Source: Lachnospiraceae bacterium UBA7589 (lineage in GTDB: Bacteria > Bacillota > Clostridia > Lachnospirales > Lachnospiraceae). Taken from it: a stretch of 64,000 nt of DNA. Below, one piece after another: positions 43,750-52,027 of this stretch; within the stretch, counting starts at the first letter, position 1, and the number at the start of each line of letters is the position of its first letter. The stretch is taken from assembly GCA_002476495.1 (NCBI GenBank), contig DLKL01000025.1:46181-110180 (forward strand). Direction: 5' to 3'. A program made the translations under genes and the position numbers. The notes below the pieces were generated by a model. That model searched no databases. It saw only the letters and a program-made list of their open reading frames with translations, and was not told the DNA's origin.

Positions 43750-43832
43750 GCCGGTGTGGCGGAATGGCAGACGCGGCAGACTCAAAATCTGTTTGTGGCA
43801 ACACAGTGCGGGTTCAAGTCCCGCCACCGGCA
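43750..43832 (+). tRNA. tRNA-Leu (anticodon CAA)
   Basis: Acceptor GCCGGTG/CACCGGC with discriminator A, anticodon stem GCAGA/TCTGT with loop CTCAAAA (anticodon CAA), long class II variable arm (TTGTGGCAACA) and T arm GCGGG-TTCAAGT-CCCGC. CCA is not encoded. Own promoter and terminator. Confidence 0.95.
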
Positions 43833-43847
43833 TTCTTAATATTTATC

Positions 43848-43888
43848 ACCCATCCGGAGATTAGCGAAAAGCTAAGCCCCGGGTTTTT
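43848..43888 (+). terminator. Terminator after tRNA-Leu
   Basis: Interrupted hairpin: ACCC (43848-43851) with GGGT (43881-43884) and TTAGC (43861-43865) with GCTAA (43871-43875), followed by TTTTT. Confidence 0.6.
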
Positions 43889-43988
43889 ATTAATATTTAA
43901 CAGAGGAATTAAAAATGAAGCGCTGCATTGCATTAGCCGGTATAGTCTGCAAAAACAATTACTTATTATAGGTTATAGGAGGAAGAAA

Positions 43989-44618
43989 ATGACTATATCG
44001 GAAAACAAAATATATCCAAGAACAGGCGATAATCAAATCGTGTATTTGAAAAATGTGATAACCAATCCAAATATCCAGGTAGGAGATTATACAATCTATA
44101 ATGATTTTGTACATGATCCACGGGAGTTTGAAAAAAATAATGTGCTATACCATTATCCGGTTAATAATGATAAGTTAAAAATCGGAAAATTTTGTTCCAT
44201 AGCCTGTGGAACAAAATTCATGTTTACCAGTGGCAACCATACTCTTAATTCACTTTCAACATACACATTTCCCATTTTTTTTGAGGAATGGGAGCTGGAT
44301 AAAAGCAATATAAGAAGTGCATGGGATAATAAGGGTGATATTAATATTGGCAATGATGTATGGATTGGATATGAGGCAGTTATTATGTCGGGAGTTACTA
44401 TTGGAGACGGAGCTATTATTGGTACAAGAGCAGTAGTAACAAAGGATGTTCCACCATATACCATTGTTGGTGGAATTCCTGCAAAGCCAATCAAAAAACG
44501 ATTTTCGGAAGACGTGATTAACAGGCTGCTTCAGATTAAATGGTGGAACTGGCCGGATAATAAAATAAAAGAAAACATTTCCATTATTCAGAGCGGTAAA
44601 ATAGATGATTTGATGTAA
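43989..44618 (+). CDS. Vat/CatB-type hexapeptide-repeat acetyltransferase
   Basis: 209 residues. Left-handed beta-helix acyltransferase of the xenobiotic class: NPNIQVGDYTIYND, VLYHYPV, KLKIGKFCSIACGTKFMFTSGNHTLNS (catalytic-type His), KGDINIGNDVWIGYEAVIMSGVTIGDGAIIGTRAVVTKDV and WWNWPDNKI. This closely resembles streptogramin A acetyltransferases (Vat), but chromosomal relatives exist whose substrate is unknown, so resistance is not proven. ATG 43989 follows AGGAGG by 6 bases. Isolated between tRNA-Leu and the sigE terminator. Confidence 0.88.
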   Translation: MTISENKIYPRTGDNQIVYLKNVITNPNIQVGDYTIYNDFVHDPREFEKNNVLYHYPVNNDKLKIGKFCSIACGTKFMFTSGNHTLNSLSTYTFPIFFEEWELDKSNIRSAWDNKGDINIGNDVWIGYEAVIMSGVTIGDGAIIGTRAVVTKDVPPYTIVGGIPAKPIKKRFSEDVINRLLQIKWWNWPDNKIKENISIIQSGKIDDLM

Positions 44619-44642
44619 GCTCACCTGAGATAAGCTTATTCC

Positions 44643-44686
44643 AAGAGCCCGGAAACGCAGATTAAGCATTTCCGGGCTCTTTTTTA
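44643..44686 (+). terminator. Strong terminator between the Vat-like gene and sigE
   Basis: AAGAGCCCGGAAA (44643-44655) pairs with TTTCCGGGCTCTT (44669-44681), 13 bp, followed by T residues that overlap the sigE stop codon on the other strand. Confidence 0.9.
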
Positions 44687-45412
44687 TCCTAACCGCAGCA
44701 TTTCTCTTTTCAACCTTTTAATTATTTTCTTTTCAAGGCGTGAAATGTATGACTGTGATATACCCAGGTAATCAGCCACCTCCTTCTGGGTCATTTCCTC
44801 GTCGTCATGACCAATGCCAAATCTTAATTCAATTATTGTACGTTCTCTTTCCGATAATATGCCCATGGCCTGTTCAAGTAGATTTTTATCAATTTCATCC
44901 TCGATGTCACTATATATCATATCATCATCTGTTCCCAGGATATCTGACAACAGCAGCTCGTTTCCGTCCCAGTCAACATTAAGCGGCTCATCTATGGACA
45001 CCTCAACCCTGGTTCTGGCACTTCGTCTGAGATGCATAAGTATCTCATTTTCAATACAACGGCTCGCATAAGTGGCAAGCTTTATATTTTTGTCAGTTTT
45101 AAAGGTATTAATTGCTTTAATCAGACCTATTGTACCTATAGAGATTAAATCCTCAACCCCAACACCTGTATTATCAAATTTTTTTGCAATATATACTACA
45201 AGTCGCAGGTTATGTTCAATCAGTGTCTGCTTTACATAGTTTTCATTTTCCTGAAGCTGTCTTAACACACATGCTTCCTCCTCGGAGGAAAGCGGCGGTG
45301 GCAAAACATCAGCTCCTCCTATGTAATGAACCTCATTCTTAGGGAATAAAATATAATTGGCAAAGCTTTTAATGTTAAATCTGATTTTGTTATTGCTTAC
45401 GATGCTAATCAT
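44684..45412 (-). CDS. sigE: Pro-sigma-E, mother-cell sporulation sigma factor
   Basis: 242 residues. The N-terminal ~27 residues form the pro-sequence that is cut off by SpoIIGA, with the family junction NEVHYIGGADVLPPPLSSEEE. Region 2 (NLRLVVYIAKKFDNTGVGVEDLISIGTIGLIKAINTF and YASRCIENEILMHLRR) and region 4 helix-turn-helix (EVADYLGISQSYISRLEKKIIKRLKREM) are intact. Start overlaps the spoIIGA stop by 4 bases (ATGA), as in B. subtilis. The usual downstream sigG is replaced here by an unrelated gene on the opposite strand. Confidence 0.96.
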   Translation of the reverse strand: MISIVSNNKIRFNIKSFANYILFPKNEVHYIGGADVLPPPLSSEEEACVLRQLQENENYVKQTLIEHNLRLVVYIAKKFDNTGVGVEDLISIGTIGLIKAINTFKTDKNIKLATYASRCIENEILMHLRRSARTRVEVSIDEPLNVDWDGNELLLSDILGTDDDMIYSDIEDEIDKNLLEQAMGILSERERTIIELRFGIGHDDEEMTQKEVADYLGISQSYISRLEKKIIKRLKREMLRLG

Positions 45413-46275
45413 TTGAATTTCTCCTTCCTGTCTGGTTTTATATTTCTGTTTAGTAAAATTTCATAATTATTTCTTCCTAATTCACATCTGCTTATTCCGC
45501 AGATTACATTTTCTATCCTTTTATTTTTATTACGGAAGAAAAGAGCTTCAATTTTGAAAACCGGCATTACAGCCATACCTGTATCTACGGTTTTATATGC
45601 CAGCGGATAAAAATTAATTGCACAATCCCGGTTCATGCAAATGTAATTAAAAAAACCGGTATTATGATATTCTTCAATATAGCTGTCCTGGTTTTTAAAA
45701 ATCTTTTCAAAATATCTGTAATCCATAATCACAACAGGGCATCCGCTGCATGGATCTGTAAGGCAATTGCCTGTGTCGTAATATGCCCTGCAGCTATATA
45801 TCTTTCCTCCGAGAGAAAAGGAAATGTCATACTGATTATCTGAAGTTTCTGATATGTTTTTTGTGCCAATGGAAAAAAGTGAAATAAGAAAAAAAACAGG
45901 TATTATGGGCAGCATACCTATAATTACATTTCTAATCTGACCCTTGAAGAAAATGTTAAATATACCATTCAATATTATTAATGAAATAACAGAAACAAAT
46001 ATTTCAAAGAAATATTCTATATTAAAATTCCCCCTGAAATAAGTTTTTATCATAATCATATATGTTGCAGCATATAATATATGATAAATGTATCCGTTTA
46101 AATGGTATGTAAATATAAATCCAAGGGTCATCACCCCGCCAGCTATAAACGAATAAACTATTTTTCTTATTACCGTTGATTTATAATTTAAAATCCGTGA
46201 TGACAAAAATAAAACCATCATGTTAATAAGGCAGTTCCACAAAAGCATTACATCCGGATAGATGATGTATGTCAT
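45409..46275 (-). CDS. spoIIGA: Sporulation sigma-E factor-processing protease SpoIIGA
   Basis: Membrane aspartic protease that removes the sigma-E pro-sequence after septation. 288 residues: about five membrane segments in the first ~135 residues and a C-terminal protease domain with the DTGN motif at Asp167 (YYDTGNCLTDP). Start ATG at 46275 is preceded by AAGGAGGTGAAA; an in-frame start at 46389 would add 38 residues across the promoter and was rejected. Operon with sigE. Confidence 0.94.
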   Translation of the reverse strand: MTYIIYPDVMLLWNCLINMMVLFLSSRILNYKSTVIRKIVYSFIAGGVMTLGFIFTYHLNGYIYHILYAATYMIMIKTYFRGNFNIEYFFEIFVSVISLIILNGIFNIFFKGQIRNVIIGMLPIIPVFFLISLFSIGTKNISETSDNQYDISFSLGGKIYSCRAYYDTGNCLTDPCSGCPVVIMDYRYFEKIFKNQDSYIEEYHNTGFFNYICMNRDCAINFYPLAYKTVDTGMAVMPVFKIEALFFRNKNKRIENVICGISRCELGRNNYEILLNRNIKPDRKEKFK

Positions 46276-46303
46276 TTTCACCTCCTTGCCATGTTCATTG
46301 ATG

Positions 46304-46388
46304 ATTATAATTACTTTGATATAAAAAAAACGTCGTTTACTGTAAAGGGATTGCGAAGAATTACGAGTATAAATTGAGGTTTTCGACA
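46304..46388 (-). promoter_or_regulatory. spoIIG promoter region with candidate Spo0A box
   Basis: On the minus strand TATAAT lies at 46309-46304, with no good -35 at 17 bp, as in the Spo0A-activated spoIIG promoter of B. subtilis. A perfect TGTCGAA Spo0A core sits at 46388-46382, about 85-90 bases before the predicted start. The box is also just ahead of the divergent protease gene. Confidence 0.5.
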
Positions 46389-46413
46389 AAAATTAATGAA
46401 TCGGAGAGAGAAT

Positions 46414-48117
46414 ATGGAAATGAATAACAGTAAAATAAGTACTGAACTGAACCTGTCCCTGAATACTACCGCTGAGGAAAGAGCCAAGGCTCTTGATTTG
46501 GATGTGGGATACAACAGAGAGCTTGACGAATGGGAGCTGATTATAAAATATACCGGTAATCTGGAGGAAATAAGCAGAGATATAGGCTTTTCATATATAA
46601 GTCTCTTAAACGGATATGGAATAATTATTATAAAAACTTATCTTATCGGTGATTTATCTATGCGCCCAGAAATAATATATATTGAGAAGCCCAAGACAAT
46701 TTTTGAAGATAAAAGCAGTGTTATACAGGGCTTTAGTCAATCCTGCATGAGCTTTTTAAGAAGGGATGACAACCAGCTTACAGGAGAGGGCGTTATAATA
46801 TCTGTAATAGATTCCGGGATTGATTATTCACATCCTGTTTTCTGGGACAATGGCCAAACAGTTATAAATGAAATATGGGATTTAGGTCAGGATGGGAATC
46901 CACCCTCTGATTACAGGCTAGGAAGTATTTACACAAAGGAGGATATAATAAGCTCAGCAAATGATGAGAACTCAAGACTTTTAACCTATGATGAATCGGG
47001 ACATGGTACAGCGGTTGCAGGAATAATAACCAGTATAGCCCCAAAGTCAAGCCTGCTTATTATTAAGCTTGGCAGAGGCCAGGGTGCACCATCAACCACA
47101 TCCTCCTTACTGCTTGGCATTGATTATTCAATAAACTATGCCATAAGAATGAATATGCCACTGGTTATTAATTTGAGCTTTGGAAACAATTACGGAGATC
47201 ATGGCTCTAATTCTATTGTGGAGGATTACATTGATTCTGTATCCAGGGTTTCAAAAATTTCCATTGCAACCGGTACAGGGAACGATGGAGATGCCGCAAG
47301 ACATGCTCAGTTTATACTTGGAGAAACCCCCTGGAAGGAAATAGAATTCGCTGTTAATAATTTTGAAACCGGTATCAATCTACAAATCTGGAGAAATTAT
47401 TCAGATGTGGTTGATCTTATTATAAAAACCCCGTCAGGCATTGAATTAGGTCCAATAACTCCGGCATCGCAAATAATAAGATATACAGAGAATAATATGG
47501 ATATTCTCGTAATAAACGGTGGCCCCAGTCCGATAAATGCCAATCAGGAGACCTACATCAGCATTATACCACAAAAACAATATATTGAAAGCGGTATATG
47601 GTCAATTAAGTTTAATCCCAAATCCATAAGCCAGGGAAGATTTGATATATGGCTTCCTGTAAGAGGAAGCACATCATCGGGAGTCTATTTTTTGAATCCT
47701 TCCGAGATGACCACCCTTACAATTCCATCTACTGCAAGAAATGTAATAAGTGTGGGAGCATATGATCCGGAAACACTTACATATGCTGCCTTTTCCGGGA
47801 GAGGATATACAGTAAATAACGATATAAAACCTGATATCGCAGCTCCGGGTGTCAATATCAATATTGCCATTCCCGGCGGAGGATACCGGACAGCAAGCGG
47901 AACCTCCTTTGCTACACCGTTTGTATCCGGAGGAATTGCAATAATGATGGAAAAGGGAATTGTAAATAAGGAAGACCCTTTTATGTATGGAGAAAAAGTA
48001 AAGGCATATATAATTAAAGGTGCAAAAAAACTGCCCGGATATAGACAATGGCCTAACGAAAAACTTGGCTGGGGAGCATTCTGCCTTGAAAATAGTATAA
48101 ATTGGGATAATACATAG
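46414..48117 (+). CDS. Subtilisin-like serine protease (S8, CspBA-like)
   Basis: 567 residues. N-terminal ~95 residues act as a pro-region (ELIIKYTGNLEEISRDIG...). The catalytic triad is visible: Asp in VISVIDSGIDYSHP (~135), His in SGHGTAVAGI (~200) and Ser in ASGTSFATPFVSGG (~500). The large insertion between His and Ser (about 310-430, jelly-roll-like) is typical of clostridial Csp germination proteases, which activate the cortex lytic enzyme SleC. No signal peptide. ATG 46414 has GGAGAG 5 bases upstream. Divergent from spoIIGA-sigE, which fits a spore role; this is inference. Confidence 0.88.
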   Translation: MEMNNSKISTELNLSLNTTAEERAKALDLDVGYNRELDEWELIIKYTGNLEEISRDIGFSYISLLNGYGIIIIKTYLIGDLSMRPEIIYIEKPKTIFEDKSSVIQGFSQSCMSFLRRDDNQLTGEGVIISVIDSGIDYSHPVFWDNGQTVINEIWDLGQDGNPPSDYRLGSIYTKEDIISSANDENSRLLTYDESGHGTAVAGIITSIAPKSSLLIIKLGRGQGAPSTTSSLLLGIDYSINYAIRMNMPLVINLSFGNNYGDHGSNSIVEDYIDSVSRVSKISIATGTGNDGDAARHAQFILGETPWKEIEFAVNNFETGINLQIWRNYSDVVDLIIKTPSGIELGPITPASQIIRYTENNMDILVINGGPSPINANQETYISIIPQKQYIESGIWSIKFNPKSISQGRFDIWLPVRGSTSSGVYFLNPSEMTTLTIPSTARNVISVGAYDPETLTYAAFSGRGYTVNNDIKPDIAAPGVNINIAIPGGGYRTASGTSFATPFVSGGIAIMMEKGIVNKEDPFMYGEKVKAYIIKGAKKLPGYRQWPNEKLGWGAFCLENSINWDNT

Positions 48118-48157
48118 AACAATAGAAATGACAGATATTTTTCTTGTCAAAGGGTAC

Positions 48158-48186
48158 TTGAATACCCGTGGCATATAAAGTAAAAT
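48158..48186 (+). promoter_or_regulatory. Candidate promoter of the G1P dehydrogenase/GTPase-NYN operon
   Basis: TTGAAT (48158-48163), 17-bp spacer, TAAAAT (48181-48186), 42 bases before the start codon. Confidence 0.5.
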
Positions 48187-48227
48187 AATAATGATTAATA
48201 CAAAATAATAAGCAAAGAGGTGATATA

Positions 48228-49289
48228 ATGGGCGGAAGTCATATTTCAATACCCACAATTCTTAAAATAGGCAAAGGAACCCTTGGAAACATAGGTGATT
48301 ACCTGAAAGCCTGTGATATAAATAATGCTGTTGTATACTTTGGAAATGGTCTTATTGATATGTTTGGCAGTGTGGTGCTTGGATCCTTCGACAAAGCAGG
48401 TGTAAGAGTTATGGAGTATTGTGAACTGGATTCAACAAAAATAGAAGATATTATAGAGCTGGCCTTTAACATAGATACCAAAGCAGAGGCTATTGTCGGT
48501 ATAGGTGGCGGTAAAGTAATAGATGTGGCAAAATATGCGGCATACCTTAGAAAGCTACCCTTCATCAGCATACCTACCTCTGCATCCAGTGACGGCTTTT
48601 CCAGTGCCAGTGCCTCACTGATTGTAAACAACAGACGAACCTCCGTACCTGCCAGACTGGCATATGGAATTATAGTTGATACTGATGTATTAAAGAGTGC
48701 ACCACACAAGTTCATCTACTCAGGAATCGGTGATCTGGTATCTAAGATAACCTCAATATATGACTGGGTATATGAAGACAAAATGGGATATACGACAGTT
48801 AATGATTTTGCTGTTATGATTGCAAAAAAAGCTGTTAACAGCTTTGTCAGGACACCCTTCACAAGTATAAATGACGATCTTTTTTTAAGAGAGCTGGTTG
48901 ACTCTCTTGCCATGAGTGGAATTGCCAATGAAATAGCCGGAAGCAGTGCCCCCACAAGCGGAAGTGAGCATTTGATTTCCCATGCACTTGATAAGCTTTT
49001 GGAACAGCCTGAGCTTCATGGAATTCAGGTAGGAATTGCCACTTATCTTATGGCTCTTGTCCATGACCACAGATACAAGCGAATCAACCGGATTTTTACC
49101 GATACCGGATTTTGGAATTATGTTAAAACCCTGGATTTGAACGTTGCAGATTATGAAGCTGCAATTGATATGGCTCCATCAATAAAGCCATACCGGCATG
49201 TCTATTTGCATGAAGAAAAATACCGTGATATGGCTAAGGATTTTCTTCACAGGGATCCTATTCTTAAGGAGATATTTAAGATAAATTAA
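48228..49289 (+). CDS. sn-Glycerol-1-phosphate dehydrogenase-like protein (AraM/EgsA family)
   Basis: 353 residues, iron/zinc alcohol-dehydrogenase-like fold. N-terminal NAD-binding motif AIVGIGGGKVIDVAKYAA, then PFISIPTSASSDGFSSASASL and the metal site around SGIGDLVSK, SGSEHLISHAL and GIQVGIATYLMALVH. These motifs fit archaeal G1P dehydrogenase and bacterial AraM, which make glycerol-1-phosphate, rather than glycerol dehydrogenase. RBS AGAGGTGATATA. The next gene starts 13 bases later, so they probably share a transcript. No PcrB-type prenyltransferase is visible in the window. Confidence 0.85.
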   Translation: MGGSHISIPTILKIGKGTLGNIGDYLKACDINNAVVYFGNGLIDMFGSVVLGSFDKAGVRVMEYCELDSTKIEDIIELAFNIDTKAEAIVGIGGGKVIDVAKYAAYLRKLPFISIPTSASSDGFSSASASLIVNNRRTSVPARLAYGIIVDTDVLKSAPHKFIYSGIGDLVSKITSIYDWVYEDKMGYTTVNDFAVMIAKKAVNSFVRTPFTSINDDLFLRELVDSLAMSGIANEIAGSSAPTSGSEHLISHALDKLLEQPELHGIQVGIATYLMALVHDHRYKRINRIFTDTGFWNYVKTLDLNVADYEAAIDMAPSIKPYRHVYLHEEKYRDMAKDFLHRDPILKEIFKIN

Positions 49290-49302
49290 TTAAGGATATT
49301 TT

Positions 49303-51864
49303 ATGCTTATGAAGAATATTACATTAGGTATAGTAGCCCACGTCGATTCAGGAAAAACCACACTTACAGAGGCTATATTATATAAAACAGGCATAATAAA
49401 AAAGTGTGGACGGGTAGATAACAGAGATTCTTATCTTGACAATAATCCAATTGAAAGGCAAAGAGGAATAACTGTTTTCTTCAAACAGGCTGATTTTGCC
49501 CTGGATAATACCTGCATATCTATGCTGGATACTCCGGGGCATGTTGATTTTGCTCCTGAAATGGAAAGAACTCTCAGTGTTCTGGATTATGCCATATTAA
49601 TAATAAGTGCCCCGGAGGGAATACGTCCACATACCATGACATTGTGGAAATTATTAAATGCATATAACATTCCTGTTTTTATATTTGTCAATAAAATGGA
49701 TCAGCCGGGAGCAGATAAAGAGTCAATAATAAACCTTGTTAAGGAAAAGCTTTCCCAAGGCTGTATTGACTTTTCGGATTCACAATTTTCAACGGAAAGC
49801 ATGGAGGATATGGCAATTCTTTCCTCTGATACAACATATAATCATATATTTAATCATTTTCTTGAACGGAATATCCTTGATTCTGAGGAAATCAGATTAT
49901 TAATACACCAACGGATTGTATTCCCGGTTTTCTTTGGTTCGGCACTGAAGCTTGAGGGAATTGACAGACTTTTACAATGCCTTGATGAATTTACACTTCA
50001 AAAAAGCCATGATAATGAAGCTTTCGGAGGAATAGTTTTTAAAATCTCAAGAGACAATCAGGGAAACCGCCTTTCACATATAAAAATTACCCGGGGTGCA
50101 CTTAAAATTAAGGATGTTATCGGAGACGAAAAGGTTAATCAGATCAGGATATATTCAGGGGATAAATTTAAGACAACTGACTTCGTTTCCCAAGGAAATA
50201 TATGTACTGTTCCGGGGCTTGAAAAAACAAAGGCCGGTATGGGACTTGGGGTTGAAAAAGGGAATCCTGACTATCTTATTATGCCAGTTATGACATATGA
50301 GCTCATATGTCCGGTCAATATTAATAATAGAAAAGTATACCTGAATTTAAAAAATATAGAGGAAGAATATCCTGAACTTTCCGTTGAATGGAATGAAGAA
50401 AATCAAAGCATATCCTTAATGCTTATGGGAGAAATACAGATTGAAATTATCAGGGAAATAATTAAAAACAGACTCGGCTTTACACCGGAATTTTCCGTAG
50501 GAAAAATAACATATAAGGAAACACTTGAGGATGCAGCCCTTGGAGTAGGTCATTTTGAGCCTTTAAGACATTATGCAGAGGTGCAGCTTAATATTACTCC
50601 CGGTGAAAGAGGAAGTGGAATAACTATATCCTCACAATGCAGCGAAGATGTACTTGGCAGGAACTGGCAACGGCTTATTGCAACCCATTTAAAAGAAAAA
50701 AAGCATAGGGGAGTGCTGATCGGAGCCGAGCTTACAGATGTGAATATAACTATTGTAGGTGGCAGGGCCCACAGCAAGCATACTGAAGGAGGGGATTTCA
50801 GACATGCTACCTACAGAGCTGTCAGAAACGGTCTTATGTATGGCAAATCAGTAATCCTTGAGCCATATTATGATTTTACCCTTACCATACCATCTGATAT
50901 GGTAGGACGGGCCATGACGGACCTTGATAATATGTATGCAAAAACAGATGCCCCAGTGACAGAGGATGGGAAAAGCATAATTAAGGGAAGAGCTCCTGTG
51001 GCCACACTGAATAATTACCAGCTTAAGCTTAATGCATATACTCATGGGGAAGGCAGCCTGAGCTTTTCCTTTTGTGGATATGATAAATGTCATAATGAGG
51101 AACAGATTATATCCCAGACAAGGTATGATCCGGAAATGGACGTTGATAACCCCTCATCCTCTGTATTTTGTTCCCACGGTGCCGGTGTCATTATTCCATG
51201 GTATCGGGTACGGGAATATATGCACTGTGAAAATCCTCTGGTTCAGGAATATAAAACCGAAAATAGCATGCTGCAAAGCCACAAAGGGGAAAAATTTGAC
51301 TATTCTATTGACCTTGAAGAAATTGATGAAATTCTATCGAGGACATATAATGCCAATCTAAAAACAGAAAAGTCAGGATATAAAAAGAAAAAAAGCCTTG
51401 ATTGCTATTATAAGCCAAAAAACGGTGATGCACCGAAGGAGAGGATAATAGTAGCCGACGGATACAATATGATTTTTGCGGATAAAGTGCTTAGTGAATT
51501 GGCTTTGCTTAATATTAATTCGGCAAAGGATAAGCTTATTGATATGTTGTCAAATTACACCAGTATCATTTCAGACAAAATAATTCTTGTGTTTGACGGA
51601 TATAAGGTTAAGGATAACAAAGGCAGCACAAAATTAATCGGAGATTTAACTCTTATATACACAAAGGAGGGAGAAACTGCAGACCAGTACATTGAAGCAT
51701 TTACGCAAAAAAATATGGATAAATACAAAATTACCGTCATTACATCCGATAATCTTATACAACAGGTTACCAGAGGCCATAATTGTTCTATTTTATCCTC
51801 AAGAGAATTTTTTCAGGTTATGGAAAATGAATTCAACAAATTAAGGGATACTTATAACCTGTAA
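49303..51864 (+). CDS. Fusion: TetM/EF-G-like translational GTPase + YacP/Rae1-type NYN nuclease domain
   Basis: 853 residues. Domain I (1-~235) is a translational GTPase: AHVDSGKTT (12-20), RQRGIT, DTPGHVDF (~76), NKMD (130). Domain II starts ~241, domain IV ~401-520 (AELTDVNITIVGGRAHSKHTEGGDF), domain V after ~520 and GYDKCHNEEQI at ~592, all in the ribosomal-protection (Tet) pattern. After a linker rich in Lys, residues 712-853 form an NYN domain close to B. subtilis YacP/Rae1: IIVADGYNMIF (Asp719), ILVFDGYKV (Asp765), ETADQYIE (Asp794), ITSDN (Asp816). Rae1 is a ribosome A-site mRNA endonuclease. All acidic residues are kept. Function of the whole is inferred: ribosome-bound mRNA cleavage, or a tetracycline-protection relative. 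Confidence 0.88.
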   Translation: MLMKNITLGIVAHVDSGKTTLTEAILYKTGIIKKCGRVDNRDSYLDNNPIERQRGITVFFKQADFALDNTCISMLDTPGHVDFAPEMERTLSVLDYAILIISAPEGIRPHTMTLWKLLNAYNIPVFIFVNKMDQPGADKESIINLVKEKLSQGCIDFSDSQFSTESMEDMAILSSDTTYNHIFNHFLERNILDSEEIRLLIHQRIVFPVFFGSALKLEGIDRLLQCLDEFTLQKSHDNEAFGGIVFKISRDNQGNRLSHIKITRGALKIKDVIGDEKVNQIRIYSGDKFKTTDFVSQGNICTVPGLEKTKAGMGLGVEKGNPDYLIMPVMTYELICPVNINNRKVYLNLKNIEEEYPELSVEWNEENQSISLMLMGEIQIEIIREIIKNRLGFTPEFSVGKITYKETLEDAALGVGHFEPLRHYAEVQLNITPGERGSGITISSQCSEDVLGRNWQRLIATHLKEKKHRGVLIGAELTDVNITIVGGRAHSKHTEGGDFRHATYRAVRNGLMYGKSVILEPYYDFTLTIPSDMVGRAMTDLDNMYAKTDAPVTEDGKSIIKGRAPVATLNNYQLKLNAYTHGEGSLSFSFCGYDKCHNEEQIISQTRYDPEMDVDNPSSSVFCSHGAGVIIPWYRVREYMHCENPLVQEYKTENSMLQSHKGEKFDYSIDLEEIDEILSRTYNANLKTEKSGYKKKKSLDCYYKPKNGDAPKERIIVADGYNMIFADKVLSELALLNINSAKDKLIDMLSNYTSIISDKIILVFDGYKVKDNKGSTKLIGDLTLIYTKEGETADQYIEAFTQKNMDKYKITVITSDNLIQQVTRGHNCSILSSREFFQVMENEFNKLRDTYNL

Positions 51865-51949
51865 TCAGTTTCCGTATGCAAAACATATTGTATACAATAT
51901 AAAAAATGCTATTTAATACTTAATTTTACATTTAATACTATTAAAATAC

Positions 51950-51978
51950 TTGTTAATAATTCTACAATTTGTTATAAT
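51950..51978 (+). promoter_or_regulatory. Promoter of the chemoreceptor gene
   Basis: TTGTTA (51950-51955), 17-bp spacer, TATAAT (51973-51978) with TGT before it. Some motility genes use sigma-D; this looks like sigma-A. Confidence 0.65.
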
Positions 51979-52027
51979 ATTTTAAATATTTTTGTACAAA
52001 TTAATGCAAATACAGGAGGCTTGTGAT

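Noticed and set aside
43728..43988. Upstream in-frame extension of the Vat-like gene through tRNA-Leu
   Set aside because: The peptide GMADAADSKSV... is the well-known artefact of translating a tRNA-Leu gene; the AGGAGG-supported ATG is at 43989.
49303..51864. Calling the GTPase a tetracycline resistance gene (tetM-like)
   Set aside because: Similarity is at family level; the C-terminal NYN domain and chromosomal context argue for a native translation factor. Resistance cannot be claimed.
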